A model generated the notes under the pieces. The model had not been told where the DNA came from. It ran no database searches and saw nothing but the letters and a program-made list of their open reading frames with translations. The position numbers and the translations under genes were made by a program. A DNA stretch of 64,000 nucleotides from Argentina anserina (taxonomy: Eukaryota > Streptophyta > Magnoliopsida > Rosales > Rosaceae), in NCBI RefSeq assembly GCF_933775445.1, contig NC_065876.1, positions 25,544,001-25,608,000 of the forward strand. The letters run 5' to 3'. Shown piece after piece: positions 11,342 to 22,670 of the stretch; position 1 is the first letter of the stretch, and each line of letters opens with the position of its first letter.

Positions 11342-12432
11342 GCATGCAAGATACCGGTAATACTTATACTCGGTACATGTTTCTGCTTCATAAGATTGTT
11401 GGAATTGATTTATATACTGATGCCCTAAGTAGCCTGTTAATCTAACGTATTTTAAAATCATATCTTCATTTTAAAATTTGATTTCTTCTGCTTATTTGTG
11501 GAACTCATGGGGCATCTTGAATTTAAGATACGCAAGTTTTGTGTATATTGGGGTGACAAAAATGTGGTGCCTCTGCAGTTTCCGATGCTCACAGGAGTTG
11601 CACTTATTACACTTGATCCCTCATTATCTTGTGTTCTATGATATACTGAAATTTGAAATGATATAAATTTTAGCTTCTGGTAGGATATTCAAACTTTTCG
11701 TACTGGCTTACTTTTGGTTCAGTTACAACGCACAGCCGGAAAATACATATGATTGTGGCCTGTTTTTGCATCACCATCTACAGCTGTTTTCAGAAGAAGT
11801 TCCTGCTATCTGCTTCAATCCATTGGACATAAAGAAGTTTTCTACCTTTGAAAATGGTCCACTTATTTCCATTTTCTCATTGTTTGTTATTTTCCCCCGG
11901 ACTTATTTGAACAGAAAATTTTATTTATCTAATAAAGAATTTAAAAATGCATTTTTTAGCTTTTGCTCTGCCACTGTTACAATTTATAAATGTAGAAGGT
12001 GATGATCATAAGCTCTTGTATTTTTAAGTGGGACCTATCGAATATAATCACACAGAATAGGAAATCATTTCTTCTTTATGTGTATGCTTTTTTTAATACT
12101 TCTGATAGATGTGTTTTAAGTTTTAAACACCAAGCACTTCAGTAAGGAACCATAATATTTCAAATTCTGTCAAAAATAATAGAAGTCATTTTATGAAAAT
12201 TGATGGCTAAAAAGGCAAAGAATTAGGAAATTTTAAGTAATGGTGTTGCTCTGTTTGATCCAGCAGCCACCTACATGTTTCCTATTAAAGTTCTTGACTC
12301 GAAGTGTTCTAATGCTTCTGAATATGGGTTTCATTGTGAATGCAAATTTTCAATACCATAGTATGCCATTTTTATCTTGGTTTTTTCCGACTCTGGTCCT
12401 CATAATGAAATGGAGAGTTAACAGGGTACTTT
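11342..12432. other. Unassigned A/T-rich DNA
   Basis: No coding domain, RNA or repeat edge was recognised. The last 8 bases, GTCCTTGT (12433-12440), are the left target duplication of the hAT element that follows. Confidence 0.5.
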
Positions 12433-12440
12433 GTCCTTGT

Positions 12441-12610
12441 CTATGTTGCACGGACACGCGAAAATGGTCGCGTATCGCGTGTCAGACACGGACACGCGTA
12501 TTGGACACGCGGACACGCGCAAATACGCTAGGACACGCGTGTCTGATTTTGGACACGCGGTGGACACGTGCGTGTCTGGACTAGACACGAAAATAACAAG
12601 GACACGCAGG
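12441..12610 (+). repeat. hAT left terminal and subterminal repeats
   Basis: After the terminal repeat come about nine copies of GGACACG or its complement, many extended to GGACACGCG, making an unusually CpG-rich patch in A/T-rich DNA. Such clustered motifs are the usual transposase-binding sites of hAT elements. Binding here is inferred. Confidence 0.7.
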
Positions 12611-12689
12611 GGTATAATTGAGATTTAACATAAAAACCCAAAAAAAGGGAGTACTTCCAGCCTTCACAGCCGCATTCGTATGGAAAGGA

Positions 12690-13990
12690 TCTTCATCAAA
12701 GACGCAGAGGATTTTCTGAGCCGAGTTGCCATCGCCGAGGTATCGTTCATAGAGATATCAAAACAACCAACATATTGCTCGATAGTGACCTCAAGCTAAA
12801 ATAGCTGACTTTGGTTTGGCTAAGCTGGACGAAGAGGAGCATACCCATATCAGCACCAGAGTTGCTGGAACTATGTAAGCACCCTTTCATTCACTGAGTT
12901 TGTTTTTTCGGTTTCTTGTTTAGCATAAGGGTTTCTGTGCTCCCATGGGCGAGCACTAATTGTCTAGTAGGTCAGGCTTCCATATCTCTTCATCTCATTC
13001 CTGCAGTTCAGGGAACTTATGTAGGATAATATTTAGGTTTCCAGTGTTCTTTTTAAATTTATCACGTTAGGATATTTATCTTCGAGTTGAAAATCATTTC
13101 CCCTCTGGACATTGTGGGACTTCTTGTCCTTCTGCTTGGAACTGATTGTAGGATTTGTAGCTGAGACTAAGTACTGTTTTTAAATGAATTGGTTCAATTT
13201 ATCAATTTCATCACCATCTTCTTTCTCATGTGCAATGTTGGGTTTGATTTTGAGACGGTATATGAATCCTTATTAGAATGTTAGGTCAAATATAATGTAG
13301 ACAACGAGCTCTTTCTTTCTATGCTGCTCATGCTGGGTTTTGATTTGGCTTTACTAAGTTTAGAATTCTCATAAGGGTGAATCTATGTCTTCTATACTTG
13401 ATATGGTACTTCTACCCTGGACCATATTTAGATTTGAGGAAACTTAGGTGAATTACAGATCCACAGCTGTGATGCTTCTGCCATTAAATCTATTCCAAGT
13501 TCTGATCCACTGGTGGTCCTTTAACTCTGCAATTTTTCTGGTCAGACAGAAACTATGGATAAGGCTACTTGATTAGAGGGTCATGGCACATGTGAGACCA
13601 ACTGTTTGGTATGCACGATAGACGGCTCTAAATGTCCATAGAACTTGATTACAAGTCTGATGGTCCATAGATATTTGCACCGCCTATAGATTTTGTTGCT
13701 AAAATGGCCCCTGGTTTTGGTCTTTTGGACATGTTGCCCTTTCTGTTTCGGGGTATGCAGAAGATGATGATGCCCTTTCGGTTACATTATATTAACAAAA
13801 GCCTTCCATGCCCATGCATATATAGTGACCACATATTCTGGTACCTTAAATTTGTTTGATAACCATATGAAGTCAACAAGGAGTCACAGTATGGTTGTTA
13901 TTGTGCAGAGGATACATGGCTCCAGAGTATGCTTTATGGGGCTATTTAACCGAAAAGGCAGATGCATACAGTTTTGGAATGTTAAGCACA
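12690..13990 (+). pseudogene. Captured LRR receptor-kinase fragment inside the hAT element
   Basis: Exon-like sequence near 12748-12870 encodes kinase catalytic-loop motifs: HRDIKTTNILLDSDLK, then, after a one-base deletion, KIADFGLAKLDEEEHTHIST and the start of the activation segment. A GTAAGC donor follows. About 1 kb later a TTGTGCAG acceptor leads into GYMAPEYALWGYLTEKADAY at 13912-13980. Joining the two restores a continuous kinase activation segment, so a real intron was copied with its exons. The motifs fit the LRR-VIII receptor-like kinases (HRDIK, DFG and APE all visible). The N-lobe, ectodomain and C-lobe end are absent. It lies between the hAT left end and its transposase and is not expected to work as a kinase. 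Confidence 0.8.
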
Positions 13991-14149
13991 ATTCAGGAGT
14001 ACTAGAGCAACGTAATTTTATGCCATATCCTCAAAATTGAATTTGCTTCTGTTCTGTGTTCTGTTGGGTATGTTCCTTTTCTCTTCTTCGCTAGTCTGTT
14101 TCATTTTAGGTGTTTGTTAAGCATATTGTGTTGTTTGATCCTCAGGATC

Positions 14150-16556
14150 ATGAGTGGAAGATCAACTCCAATTAGTTCCAGCGTCGGGTCTGTTAATGCC
14201 GGGTCTGCTAATGCCGAGTCTGCTAATGCCGGTTCTAATACTGGAGGGTCTGGAGGTGGAGATGCTGAAAATGAACAAAGGGTAGTAGATGATAAAGCTC
14301 CTTTATGGATGTTTGTTAAGAAGATTAGCAAACCTCCAACTGGAGGTGGCAATGCAATTTTTGCAAGCTGTACTTCAATGGCTCACACACTAGAGTTAAG
14401 AGTCATTTGCTGAAAGAAGGAACTGCAGGTATTGCTTCTTGCACCAAGGTTAATCCTGAAGCATATGCTAAATTACATGAGTTGGTGAATGAGTGCAAGG
14501 AGAGATTAGCAAATGCAGCTAGTAGACAAGTTCCTCTACCATCATCAGGACAACAAAAAGGGAGTACTTCGGCTCCTACTACTAGTAGCCCTGGGGATAC
14601 TTATCATGCCTATAGGCCATATACACAAGAATTTAGTCAATTTACAGCATCTGACATGGGAAAGAAGAGGAAAACAAGTGGTGGTGCTCTTGCAAAAGCA
14701 TGGAATAACTCGGCTAGGGAGGAATGTGATGGTGAGGTTGCGAGGATGTTCTACACTGGTGGCCTATCATTCAATCTTGCAAGAAATCCACACTACCGGA
14801 TGTCTTATGTTCGTGCTTCTACTCTTCCTGGCTATGTTCCACCAGGTTACAATGCTTTGAGGACCACACTACTTGCAAAGGAAAGAAGGAACATTGAGAA
14901 ACATTTAGAGCCAATCAAGCTTACATGGAGGGATAAGGGTGTGAGTATATGTAGCGATGGTTGGTCCGATGCACAAAAAAGGCCTTTGATTAATGTGATG
15001 GCTACATGCGAGCGTGGTCCAATGATGTTGAGAGCAATAAATTGTGAGGGGGAATACAAGGACCATAAATTGATTGCAAAATTCCTTAAAAAAGCCATCA
15101 AGGAGGTTGGTTATGAAAATGTTGTGCAAGTGGTTACGGACAATGCTCCCGTTTGTGCAAAGGCCGGTGCATTGGTAGAAAGTAAGTATCCTACTATCTT
15201 TTGGACACCATGTGTAGTTCATACTTTGAATCTTGCTTTGAAGAACATTTGCACACCTTCTAATATTGCTCAAAATATGGATGTGTATGATGCATGTTGT
15301 TGGATACAACCGGTTGCGGAGGATGTAATGTTTATTCAAAACTTCATTATGAATCATGGAATGAGATTGGTTATGTTTAATGATCATTGCAATTTGAAGT
15401 TGCTTTCGGTTGCTCCAACAAGGTTTGCTTCTACTGTTATTATGTTTAAGAGGTTCAAGATGATCAAGACCGGTTTGCAACAAATGGTGATTAGTCCAAA
15501 GTTGGATCACTATAAGGAGGATGACTATAGGAAGGCGGCTTCGGTGAAGGAAAAGTTGCTGGATGAGTTAATGTGGGATGATATTGACTACATCCTTACT
15601 TTTACCGAACCGATATATGAGATGATTAGGAAAGCGGATACAGATAAACCTTGTCTTCATTTAGTATATGAATGGTGGGATAACATGATTGAGAAAGTGA
15701 AGAAGGCTATCTATAGGAAGGAAAGAAAGCAATTGGATCAAGAGTCTACATTTTGGAATGCGGTATATGGAGTGTTGATAAATCGTTGGACCAAGAGCAA
15801 TACTTCCCTTCATTGCTTGGCACATTCTTTGAATCCCAAGTAAGTGTTTATTTCACTTCCATCAATTGCTTTACTTTTTTATTTGATAGAAGTGAAGCAT
15901 ATGAATTTTTATTTACTTATTTAATTAGGTACTATAGTGCGGAATGGCTTAATGAAGATCCTAATCGTGTTGCTCCTCATAAAGATTTAGAGGTTACAAA
16001 TGAAAGAAAAACTTGTTTCATGCGGTACTTTGCCAATGAAGATGATAGAAGAAAGGTTAACATAGAATTTGCCAATTTTTCTATGGTCATGGCTCATTTT
16101 GGAAGTACAGATGCAATCAGGGATAGGTATTTAATGGAGCCACTTATGTGGTGGACAGTCCATGGATCTTCGGCACCAACTCTTCAAGGCATAGCCTTGA
16201 AGCTTCTAGGTCAACCTTGTTCTTCCTCATGTTGTGAAAGAAATTGGAGTAATTACAATTTTATTCACTCTTTGAAGAGGAATAAGATTAGACCACAAAG
16301 AGCGGAAGATTTGGTATTTGTGCATACCAATCTTCGCCTCTTAGCAAGGCAAAGCCAGAACTACAATCAAGGTAGCACTAAAATGTGGGATGTTGGAGGT
16401 GATGAGTTTGATTCATTGGAGGACACTAATGTTGGAAGACTTGAGATTGCCGAACTTTTACTTGATGAACCACAATTGGAGGCGGTTTTGTTTGGTGATG
16501 ATGATGATATTGAAGTGGGAGTCATTGAAGAAGATGGTATTGGTGGAGATGAGTGA
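14150..16556 (+). pseudogene. hAT transposase, two exons, one frameshift
   Basis: The protein starts at the ATG at 14150 with a Ser/Gly/Asn-rich leader. A BED zinc-finger region follows, then a DUF659/hAT RNase-H-like core with SDGWSD, VVTDNAPVC and the WTPCVVHTLNLALKNI block, and a C-terminal hAT dimerisation domain (MWWTVHG ... NKIRPQRAEDLVFVHTNLRL). A GTAAGT-AG intron at 15840-15928 (89 bp) joins the exons in frame. Two lesions sit in the BED finger: one T is missing from the run at about 14358-14362, which shifts the frame, and the second zinc cysteine of the C-x2-C pair reads Tyr. The rest is open through 16556. It acts in the nucleus on its own terminal repeats. With the frameshift it can only be made from an internal start lacking the DNA-binding finger. 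Confidence 0.85.
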
Positions 16557-16671
16557 AATCTAGTTCTCTTCTTTTTATTTATCATGTGTTTTGATTATGA
16601 AACTTTGTTTGAATGTGGATTGACTAAGTTTTAATTTTAGAAACTATATTTTTAATATAAAAATTAATTAA

Positions 16672-16773
16672 CGTGTCTACCACGTGTCCAAGTCGGACAC
16701 TTGAGATTTTGACGTGTCCGCGTATCGTATCGTGTCGAATACGGACACACGTGTCCGTATCCGTGCAACATTG
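16672..16773 (-). repeat. hAT right terminal and subterminal repeats
   Basis: It is dense in ACGTGTCC and CGGACAC motifs that mirror the left end and ends CCGTGCAACATTG at 16773, followed by the target duplication. Confidence 0.75.
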
Positions 16774-16781
16774 GTCCTTGT

Positions 16782-19012
16782 TTATTGTGGCTTGAAATCC
16801 TGTACCCTGCTTTCTATATATCCTTGAACTTTTAGACTTCTCATGTGACCTGTAAGGAGTGGTATATGTGTTATTGTTTAATTTTCTTATGTTTGTATCT
16901 TAACTCATACAAACCTGTAAGGAGTTGTATTATGTGTTATTGTTCAATTTTCTTATATTTGTATCTTGACTCATACAAAACTGTAAATTCTCTTACCAGC
17001 TGATTGGTTTCTTCCTTCAGAGGTTTATCTCAAGCACACTCTTATCCAGAGATTAATGTTTGAACTCATTGAAAATCGTAACGGGAAGTCTGTTTGCCAG
17101 CTTGCAGTGATGCAGACCAGGCTAAACTAGGCAGGATGTAATCAGCTTCAAATTGATGCAAAGTTTCTTTCGGGAAACATCTGAGTCTTGCTATAGCTTG
17201 CCAAGCACGGAATCAAAATGACTCTATTACCCACATCTTCACTTTTGAGTTCTGAGTGTGTTAGTGATGCAGGCCTGGTTCTCAGGGAAGTTTTTCAACC
17301 TTGAGAAGCTGCAGGCTCACAGTTTGGACTATATCAATCATTTGAGAAGAAATATTTTTTTTCCATTCTAATGGAGCTAGACCACCACTAGAGGACTAGA
17401 GGTATAAACTTTTATTCTTCTTATATTGGCAACAATTCCTTGTGTGTTGCCTGGAATTGAAAGCTAGAACATGATTGATTTTGGCTTACATGTGATATTA
17501 CATAAATTCACTGAAGAGACAAATATTCATCTATTTTATAACAGGAAGAACACACACAGGCGATTTACCTATTTGGCTACGGGATACTGTGGCTTTCAAG
17601 AAATATCTGAAATTATGTACATCTCAGACTTGTGGTATTCAATGCTCTTCAAAATCTTATGGAGCTGAGATCTCCTTTCACTTGGGAATGTTTGAAAAGG
17701 CACCAAATGGAAACATTGAAGCATTCTTGCCTCTGATGATTCTGATGGCATAGAGATGATTGAAAAGGGTGCAGTTGGAGAAGATTTTGGTCCAAGCCAG
17801 AAAGAAGAGATGGGTGTACAAAATTGTCCATTGTTGCAGTGTCACGAGTTTGGCAGATGGCTTTGTTTCCGGTTTGGGTGAGATGCGGTGCGGTTTCTTG
17901 GTTGAAGAAGGTTCTCAGGAGTCAGGACCCTGAAGAGATGCATGACAGACGTGGAAAATGGAGGTCCAAGTCGGAAAGAAGTAATAAATGTACTTATCCA
18001 TCAACAGAAAACATCATGTGTTTAGCAGATGGCTTTTTATATGCTTCAAGTAATATGCAGATCACTATAGTTATCGAAGAAAGTTCTCTAGACCAAAAAA
18101 AGCTGCATGTTGGAAATGAAAGCAGAGGTTCATCAGTTCCCTCTTCCCAAGAAATTTCTGATATACCAATTCACAAAGACATTGACGTGGTAGGCAATGG
18201 TACAGTCTTATGTTATTATGGTTTGGTGGGCAAGTCACAAGAGCCAGAGTCAGAAGAGGAAGGAGCTGCAAATAGAATGAGGCTTACACCTTCAGTTAAA
18301 CTAAGTTAAAGTAGAGACGTCTCACATGAAACCTTGGTTTATGTTTTACTGTTCTCAGTTTTCTTGTCAGGAAAGGTTAAACCCCCGTAATCATAGTTGG
18401 CTGTTTATCAAAGCTTCTCTGAACGTGTCAAAAGTGCTACCACTTGTACATGTCTCGGTGTTCCCCACTTTCTGTAACAATACCGGCATTGTAACGTTAT
18501 CGGCATTCTTTTCGCGCTACAGATGACTTGATCAATCCTAGTTGAAGTTTGCAATTGTAAATGATTGTGGCATTGTATTCTTATCTAATATAATAAGGAT
18601 ATATGTGATAATGGCATTTCTGCAGATTTTGAATGTCATCAGTTTTGAACTCCTATATGATGTGGTTTGCGAATGTAATTAGTGAGAACATATGACATGG
18701 AGTTCACCATCCAGATACTAAACAAACACAATCACAGGTGAAAAGAAACAGAATCGACTATATTGAAGATAATATAACCGAAGTGGGATTAGCTACTATA
18801 TTAATATGGAATATATAACAAAAGTACAAGATGATGGTTTCAGAAGCAAACCAATACTTAAATTCAACTCCCTCCTAATTACTATAACCTAAGAACTGGA
18901 AACTGCATTGCCAGCTAAATCCTAAAACTGGGAGTACAACAAATGGGTAATATTACAAATGGGTTCCATCACTAATCCAAAAATTGTTATCAAAAAGCCG
19001 ATAACTGGCTTA
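16782..19012. other. Unassigned sequence with one open frame
   Basis: The frame 17824-18309 (plus, 161 codons) has a Ser/Glu-rich C-terminal half and no recognised domain. It may be an exon remnant of the same unidentified locus or chance. A direct repeat of about 35 bp containing AAGGAGT and TTATTGTT occurs near 16852-16895 and 16917-16960. From 18700 to 19012 the DNA looks like the 3' flank of a minus-strand transcription unit. No RNA gene was seen. Confidence 0.35.
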
Positions 19013-19017
19013 ATTTA

Positions 19018-21224
19018 TGTAATACCCCGAATTTTCGGGTTTGAATTCGTATAATTCTTGTAGATTATTAAAACTTAGTAATTTGAGTAAAATCTCATTT
19101 TACGCCTTTTTGCCAATGTCTTGCGAAACGAAATTGATTTCGGAAGTTTAAGATAAAAAAATGTTACGTTTTCTGTGGCTCGAGAGTCGACTTTTATTCT
19201 GTCACTCATCTTTGAAAACTTCCTTCACGGAAGTTGTAGAGCTTATCGATACGAGTTCGTGGATACGCGGCGCACCTTAATCGGACGTCGTATGTGAATG
19301 TAATTATCAACGGAAGTTGGGTTCCGAATTTAGAAATGTATAAAAGGAAGTTTTTGGGAAAAACCTAATTTCACAAAAAGGAAACCCCCTCCCCCGGAGC
19401 TCTCTCTCCCTTCGGCCACCGTGGCCTTCACCGCTGGTCCCAAGACCACCGCACGGTCGACTGCTCCAACCCTTGGACGTGACGCACCCGCCATCGCCGC
19501 CAAGAAGCCACGCCGACGATAGGCGATTTCTGCAAATTCCATCGCCGATTCAAGCTTCGTCGCCGGTGATTTTCGAGCCATAGATTCTTGAATTCGATGT
19601 CTTAGCTGGGTTTAGCACTAATATGGAGCTCAAAAACGAAGGTTTTAACGTCGCAGACAAGATTAGAGCTGCCGAAGCTTTCCGGCGACTTTCCGACCAA
19701 TTTCTGGCAATCTGGGTTGCAACGCAGGTACGATTGTGTCTTCCTCCTTGTGATCTACATATTTGCTATTGGATGTGTGTGGATTTGAGGAAGTTTGGAC
19801 GAAGGAGTCGGTGGTGCGCGTGCCGCCGCTTAGGGCGACGCGTGGGGGGAAGTGGGGCGGCGGAGAGGCGGCGTTAGGCCATAGGAGGAAGCAGGTGAGA
19901 AGAGGAGTGAAATTGGTGGCCTTAGGCAAGCTCACACGCAGTCATTTAGGTGGTGCGTGAGCACCACGCGCGGCCACTGTGGGCGACGCTAGAGCGCCAC
20001 GCGCGGCTGCCGGAGGGTGGCGTGTGAGGCCCACACGCTATCATCTGTGGCGGCACATGAACAGTAAGTAATTTTACGTATTGTTTTCTAAGCACGTTAA
20101 TTTCATGAACAGTAATTCAACTGTTATGAATAGTTACCTATAATTTTACGTATCGTTTTCTAAGCACGTTGTTATGCTATTAGGTGACCGACGAAACGAG
20201 TGAAGGAATCACCCTCGGTGTCGTTAAAGTTGCACGCAAGAAATAAAGTGAGTAAACCTCACTATGACAAGTCAACCATTGGCGGTGACTCATATTTGCG
20301 ATTTCTTAAACATATTGAATTGTGACATCTATATAATATAGTGGGTTGTGTATGTGTACAAATATGGTAAACACAATACATATATATGGGTTGCTATATA
20401 ATATAATGTTACGGTTTTTATTTCCAAATGAGATTATATTGTGGTGACTATATTTATATTGTTATGTAAGAGTCGCTTAGTTGTAGTACAATAAACATGT
20501 GTTGATTGTTATATTGTACGTGGTTTCAACATTGAGTCTTGTTAAAACGTTTTCTGGTCTTCGGACGTTGTTGGAAGTAATCGGAACTAAGCCTTGGCCG
20601 GGTGTCGGTTACGATTCAGTTAAAGCTCTAGTCTGTCTGCCGGTGTACTGAATGAGGGGTAACATATGAGTTCCATGGTTCTCATGAGTACGCATGTTTT
20701 GAGTGATATTGGATAAAAAATTGGTTGCCGAGTGTTTGTCGGCGTACTGCATGAGGGGTAATAGATGAGTACCTGGGTTTATGAGTACCCGTGTTTTTTT
20801 AAATGATATTGGGTAAACAGATGGGTTGCCAAATGTCTCATGAGTACACATATTTTCAAATATTATTGGAGAATCAGATGGGCCGTCTATTGTCTCATGA
20901 GTATGTGATGTACGTTATATTGTTGGTTTACTCATACGAGCTGAAAAGCTTACCGGATTTGTGTTTACTCATTCGATAGTGTAGGGGATAGTTCTGCAGG
21001 TGGGGATTAGCAGATTTGGAGGGCTTACTCTGAAGATTTATGAAGATTTATTCCTTCTGTTTGTGGTGAGGATTCAGCAAATTTTACATTTCTGTTAGTT
21101 TTAATATTGAGGTATAAACTAGTTATGTATTATTTAAGATGATTTCATTATATTTGAGATTGTTTTAGAGTTATCATGTCTCCGAATTCGAATTTTTATC
21201 ATTTAAAATTTCGGGGTTGTGACA
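19018..21224 (+). mobile_element. Ty3/gypsy solo LTR (copy C)
   Basis: The 2,207-bp LTR starts TGTAATACCCCG and ends GGTTGTGACA. It is flanked by a perfect 5-bp target duplication, ATTTA (19013-19017 and 21225-21229). No internal region is present, so it arose by recombination between the two LTRs of a full element. A TATAAAAGG box lies near 19338, a GC-rich hairpin block near 19820-19880 and ~55-bp tandem units at about 20650-20900. This copy defines the ends of the family for copies A, B and D. Confidence 0.9.
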
Positions 21225-21229
21225 ATTTA

Positions 21230-21718
21230 TTCATAAGAATCCCATTCGTCAAGAGAAGTCATCAAACTGTTGATCAGTTCATCGTCCTCGTCAAGCTACC
21301 CTTCTTCGATCGGTGGGAATTCAATCATCATTAACGCATCATTAGAAGGCTATGTCAGCACCGGAACACGATCATCATGAACAATTGACGACTTTTGTGT
21401 CAGATCCATTGGTGGGAATCCGATCATTATTGATGCATCATCAGAACGCTCTGTCACCACCGCAACATGCTCATCACGAGTCAGATCGAGTAAAATGTCA
21501 TCCACACACAACACGAAATCGAGATCCTTAGAAAAATTGGCCAACTCAAACAGAGACAAGTCTTCCACTCTTCTTTGACGACTTATTGTTCTTTACCATA
21601 TGCAAATTCGCCATCTTCTATACCAGAGATGACTCAACGGATTCCTATACGAGGTTATTAAGAATCCGAATTCGACGCGCCGACCCACTCGTTCTCAACG
21701 GCTAAATGCGAGCCTCAG

Positions 21719-21720
<2 letters not shown>
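21230..21720 (-). pseudogene. Unidentified minus-strand coding-like segment
   Basis: The minus frame at 21350-21568 (72 codons) begins MEDLSLFELANFSKDLDFVL. It contains SDDASIMIGFPP, and after an in-frame stop a similar phrase, SNDALMMIEFPP, then an acidic tail (LDEDDELINSLMTSLDEWDS). No family was recognised. The repeated phrase and acidic composition suggest an old coding region with two stops. Solo LTR C inserted a few bases downstream of the tail. Confidence 0.3.

Positions 21721-21722
<2 letters not shown>

Positions 21723-21756
<34 letters not shown>
21723..21756. repeat. (TC)n microsatellite
   Basis: About 17 uninterrupted TC units lie at the left edge of the gypsy RT fragment. Confidence 0.95.
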
Positions 21757-21757
<1 letters not shown>

Positions 21758-21764
21758 GTATGTC

Positions 21765-21972
21765 AAACTTGAGAAGTGTGAGTTCTGGAAGGAATAAGTT
21801 AAATTCCTTGGTCATGTAGTCTCAAAGATGGTGTATTAGTAGACCCATCAAAAGTGGAGGCGTTGAAGAGTTGGAGTCGTCCAAAGAACCCTACCGAGAT
21901 TCGTAGTTTCCTTGGTTTGGCAGGTTACTACCAGAGATTCATTGAAGGGTTGTCTAGTATTGCATCGCCATA
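21765..21972 (+). pseudogene. gypsy reverse transcriptase C-terminal fragment
   Basis: Plus-strand sequence encodes the RT thumb motif region: [11 protein letters not shown] (with a one-base break just before it), DPSKVEAL, then [14 protein letters not shown] at about 21915-21950. It stops at SSIASPY and is joined directly to the middle of an LTR. The RNase H and integrase that should follow are missing. The RT family is clear, and it presumably belongs to the same gypsy family as copies A-C. Confidence 0.8.
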
Positions 21973-22670
21973 CAGAGCTCTAGTCTGTCTGCCGGTGTAC
22001 TGCATAAGGGGTAACAGATGGGTTACTTGGGTCTCATGAGCACCCATATTTTTGTGATATTGGGTAACAGATGGGTTGCCCGGTATCTGACGGCGTACTA
22101 CATGAGGGGTAACAGATAAATACTTAAGTCTCATGAGTACCCGTATTATAAATGTAATTTGGGTAAACAGATGGGTTACCCAATGTCTCATGAGTACACA
22201 TATTTTCAGATATTATTGGACATCCAGATGGGCCGTCCAGTGTCTTATGAGTGCATTTATATTTAAATGTCATCTGTATTTCCTTTTGTATACTATGTGT
22301 GTTATACTGTTGATTTACTTATACGAGCTGCAAAGCTTACCGGGTTTGTGTTTACAATCCCGGTGCACCTATTCGATGGTGTAGAGGATAGTTCTGCAGG
22401 TGTGGATTAGCAGAATTGGAGGGCTACTCTGAGAATTTCGAAGTTTATTATTTCTATTTGTGGTGAGGATTGAGATGATTTTACATTTTTATTTGTTATA
22501 ATACTTGAATTATAAACTGGTTTTGTAATAATAAAATCGACTGAGACGTACTATGAACTTAATTACGATACACTGTGACTATAAGATGATTTTAATATAA
22601 TTGAGATTATTTTAGAGTTTTTCATGCCTTCGATTTCGAGTTTATCACTTGAAATTTCGGGGTTATGACA
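21973..22670 (+). mobile_element. gypsy LTR 3' part (copy D)
   Basis: It matches copy C from about 20622 to its end, including ~55-bp tandem units, and ends GGTTATGACA at 22670. It abuts an exon of the REC8-like gene without a spacer, so this gypsy remnant interrupts that gene. Confidence 0.8.

Larger units (their letters stand above)
12441..16773 (+). mobile_element. hAT transposon, near-intact, with captured kinase exons
   Basis: An 8-bp target duplication GTCCTTGT flanks the element (12433-12440 and 16774-16781), the length made by hAT transposases. The ends are imperfect inverted repeats: CTATGTTGCACGGACACG on the left, and CAATGTTGCACGGATACG read inward from the right. Both subterminal regions are packed with GGACACG-type motifs. 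Inside are two exons of an LRR receptor kinase (12690-13990) and then the element's own transposase (14150-16556). The length is 4,333 bp. The precise duplication implies a single insertion of the whole unit, kinase piece included. Confidence 0.9.

Noticed and set aside
19623..19960. Overlapping plus and minus frames of 65-90 codons
   Set aside because: Inside the GC-rich hairpin block of solo LTR C; the same frames appear in the other LTR copies with stops.
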